Below, in pieces: positions 6,284-7,400 of a DNA stretch of 7,400 nucleotides. The position numbers and the translations under genes are program-made. The notes beneath the pieces are model-generated. The model saw nothing but the letters and a program-made list of their open reading frames with translations. It searched no databases and was not told where the DNA came from. The stretch covers positions 1 to 7,400 of the forward strand of contig SCRB01001035.1 in assembly GCA_004299545.1 (NCBI GenBank), written 5' to 3'. Every line of letters starts with the position of its first letter. Positions within the stretch are counted from its first letter, which is position 1. The stretch comes from Rhizobiaceae bacterium. Lineage in GTDB: Bacteria; Pseudomonadota; Alphaproteobacteria; Rhizobiales; Rhizobiaceae.

Positions 6284-7400
6284 TCAGCTTACCTTGTTCG
6301 AGCTGATTTCTATATTGGGAAACGGGTTTTTGGCGCCTCGGCCAAGATCGCCGGCCGCCGGGTTGTCCCAGCGATAGCCGAGGATGGCGCCGTTTCGGGC
6401 GTTGTCGATCGTATTTCCGGCAATCACCGCCTGTCCGGTGCCTTTGACCACCGACACAGCGATCCCCACGCCGGCATCCCGGATCACATTGCCGCTGGCA
6501 ACCACGTTGCGCATGAATGGCCCCCAGCCGATCTGCAAGCCGAAAAGCGGCGCGCCTTCGATGACATTGTCGGAGGCGGTGCAATCGGCCTCTACGCTGA
6601 TGCCGGTGCCGAACCCGGCGCCTTCCGCCGGGTAGGTCCCGGTCGACGTCAGGTTGCGGATGATGTTTCCTGTACAGGTCCCGAGACGGCCGCCCTTGTC
6701 GAAATTGACAATGGCGATGCCGTTCGCCGCGTGGTCGACGATATTGGCGTTGACGACGGCGCCTTCAGAGGAGAATTCGGCATATATCGCTGTTTCGCCG
6801 GAGTGCAGGCAGGTATTGCCGGCAAACTGGACATTGTCGCAACTGTTGGCGCGAAGCGCGGAAAAGGCGCAATCACTGACGATGTTGTTTGAAACGGTGA
6901 CGTTGTCGGCGCGAAACGGGTTGATGCCGTTGCCGTTCTGCCCGGTGCCGCCGGCATCGGCGCGGATGAGTTCGATGCGGTTTCCGCTGACGATCGTCCG
7001 GTCGTCGCCCTGTTTACCACGCCAGACGAGAATGCCGCCATTGCCGCAATCGCTGACATGGTTGCCGGTGATGTCGATCCCCGCGCCATTGACGGAATGG
7101 ATGCCGGCGTCGGCGGCTTTCGAAATCTCCGAATGGGTTATCCGTCCGCTGCTGCCCTCAAGTGCTATGCCGTGCTTGCCGCTTCCCGCCACGCCGCAAT
7201 CCTCGATGGCAAGATGGGAAACCCGTCTAAGGTCGATCAGGCCGCTCGCTCGACCGCTGAGCGGCAGGTCCGCGCCGTTGAAGACAAGGCCTGACAGGCC
7301 GATATGGTCATGGCCCTCGGCATGGAAAAGGCTGCTGCCGCCCTGGATGATGCGGGTTGCGCCGGGGACGCCGATGATCTGCGTAAAGGAGGGTAGCGCG
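6284..7400 (-). CDS. Right-handed parallel beta-helix protein, TIGR03808-like, C-terminal part (runs off right edge)
   Basis: The frame is open from the TGA at 6286-6284 to the right edge, giving 371 C-terminal residues. An internal GTG at 7192 is not the start, since coding of the same character continues upstream, for example PGATRIIQGGSSLFHAEG and LSGLVFNGADLPLSG. The protein is built of roughly 20-30-residue repeats with the pattern hydrophobic-x-x-Asn-x-Ile...Gly-Ile, including ITGNHVSDCGNGGILV, VSNNIVSDCAFSALRA, FAGNTCLHSGETAIYA, VNANIVDHAANGIAIV, ASGNVIRDAGVGIAVS and IAGNTIDNARNGAILG. These are rungs of a right-handed parallel beta-helix with a stacked Asn ladder, as in pectate-lyase-like folds. 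Content and length recall the Rhizobiales TAT-translocated repetitive protein family TIGR03808, whose Tat signal would lie outside the window. If so, it is exported; the function is unknown. No polysaccharide-lyase catalytic residues can be assigned with confidence. Confidence 0.85.
   Translation of the reverse strand, partial: ALPSFTQIIGVPGATRIIQGGSSLFHAEGHDHIGLSGLVFNGADLPLSGRASGLIDLRRVSHLAIEDCGVAGSGKHGIALEGSSGRITHSEISKAADAGIHSVNGAGIDITGNHVSDCGNGGILVWRGKQGDDRTIVSGNRIELIRADAGGTGQNGNGINPFRADNVTVSNNIVSDCAFSALRANSCDNVQFAGNTCLHSGETAIYAEFSSEGAVVNANIVDHAANGIAIVNFDKGGRLGTCTGNIIRNLTSTGTYPAEGAGFGTGISVEADCTASDNVIEGAPLFGLQIGWGPFMRNVVASGNVIRDAGVGIAVSVVKGTGQAVIAGNTIDNARNGAILGYRWDNPAAGDLGRGAKNPFPNIEISSNKVS

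Noticed and set aside
1..7400. Search for a defence system, mobile element, CRISPR array, tRNA or other new multi-gene system
   Set aside because: All coding space is accounted for by recognised metabolic, regulatory and beta-helix genes. No terminal inverted repeats, spaced repeat arrays, tRNA-like folds, integrase or transposase sequence were seen.

Overview
The window reads as a high-GC alphaproteobacterial chromosome, most likely Rhizobiales (Rhizobium/Agrobacterium/Ensifer-like). Every recognisable protein has its closest remembered relatives there: a BetI that opens MPKVGMEP like the Sinorhizobium regulator, a Cys-type choline sulfatase, and a TIGR03808-like beta-helix protein. Species cannot be fixed from the sequence alone.

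Region 1 (about 1-4892, minus strand) is one tightly packed operon for making the osmoprotectant glycine betaine. In transcription order it runs betI (TetR-type regulator), betC (choline sulfatase), a glutathione S-transferase-family gene, betA (choline dehydrogenase) and betB (betaine aldehyde dehydrogenase, cut by the left edge). Choline-O-sulfate is desulfated by BetC, choline is oxidised to betaine aldehyde by BetA, and BetB oxidises that to glycine betaine. Junctions are 2 nt (betI-betC), 1 nt (betC-gst), a 4-nt GTGA overlap (gst-betA) and 52 nt (betA-betB). Two points differ from the textbook Sinorhizobium betICBA operon: an extra GST gene sits between betC and betA, and betA precedes betB.

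Region 2 (4893-5064) is the only sizeable intergenic space. It separates divergent genes and holds an AT-rich palindrome centred on TTGACTAGTCAA, the likely BetI operator, plus a 9-bp direct repeat nearer the plus-strand gene.

Region 3 (5065-6231, plus strand) is one SCP-x/lipid-transfer-type thiolase with the Cys, HDCF and GHP motifs intact but no DUF35 partner beside it. Region 4 (6284 to the right edge, minus strand) is the C-terminal part of a right-handed parallel beta-helix protein, convergent with the thiolase.

I see no RNA genes, mobile elements, CRISPR arrays or phage genes. No undescribed multi-gene system is evident. The most interesting elements are the embedded GST, the rearranged bet order and the divergent thiolase that may share BetI control.
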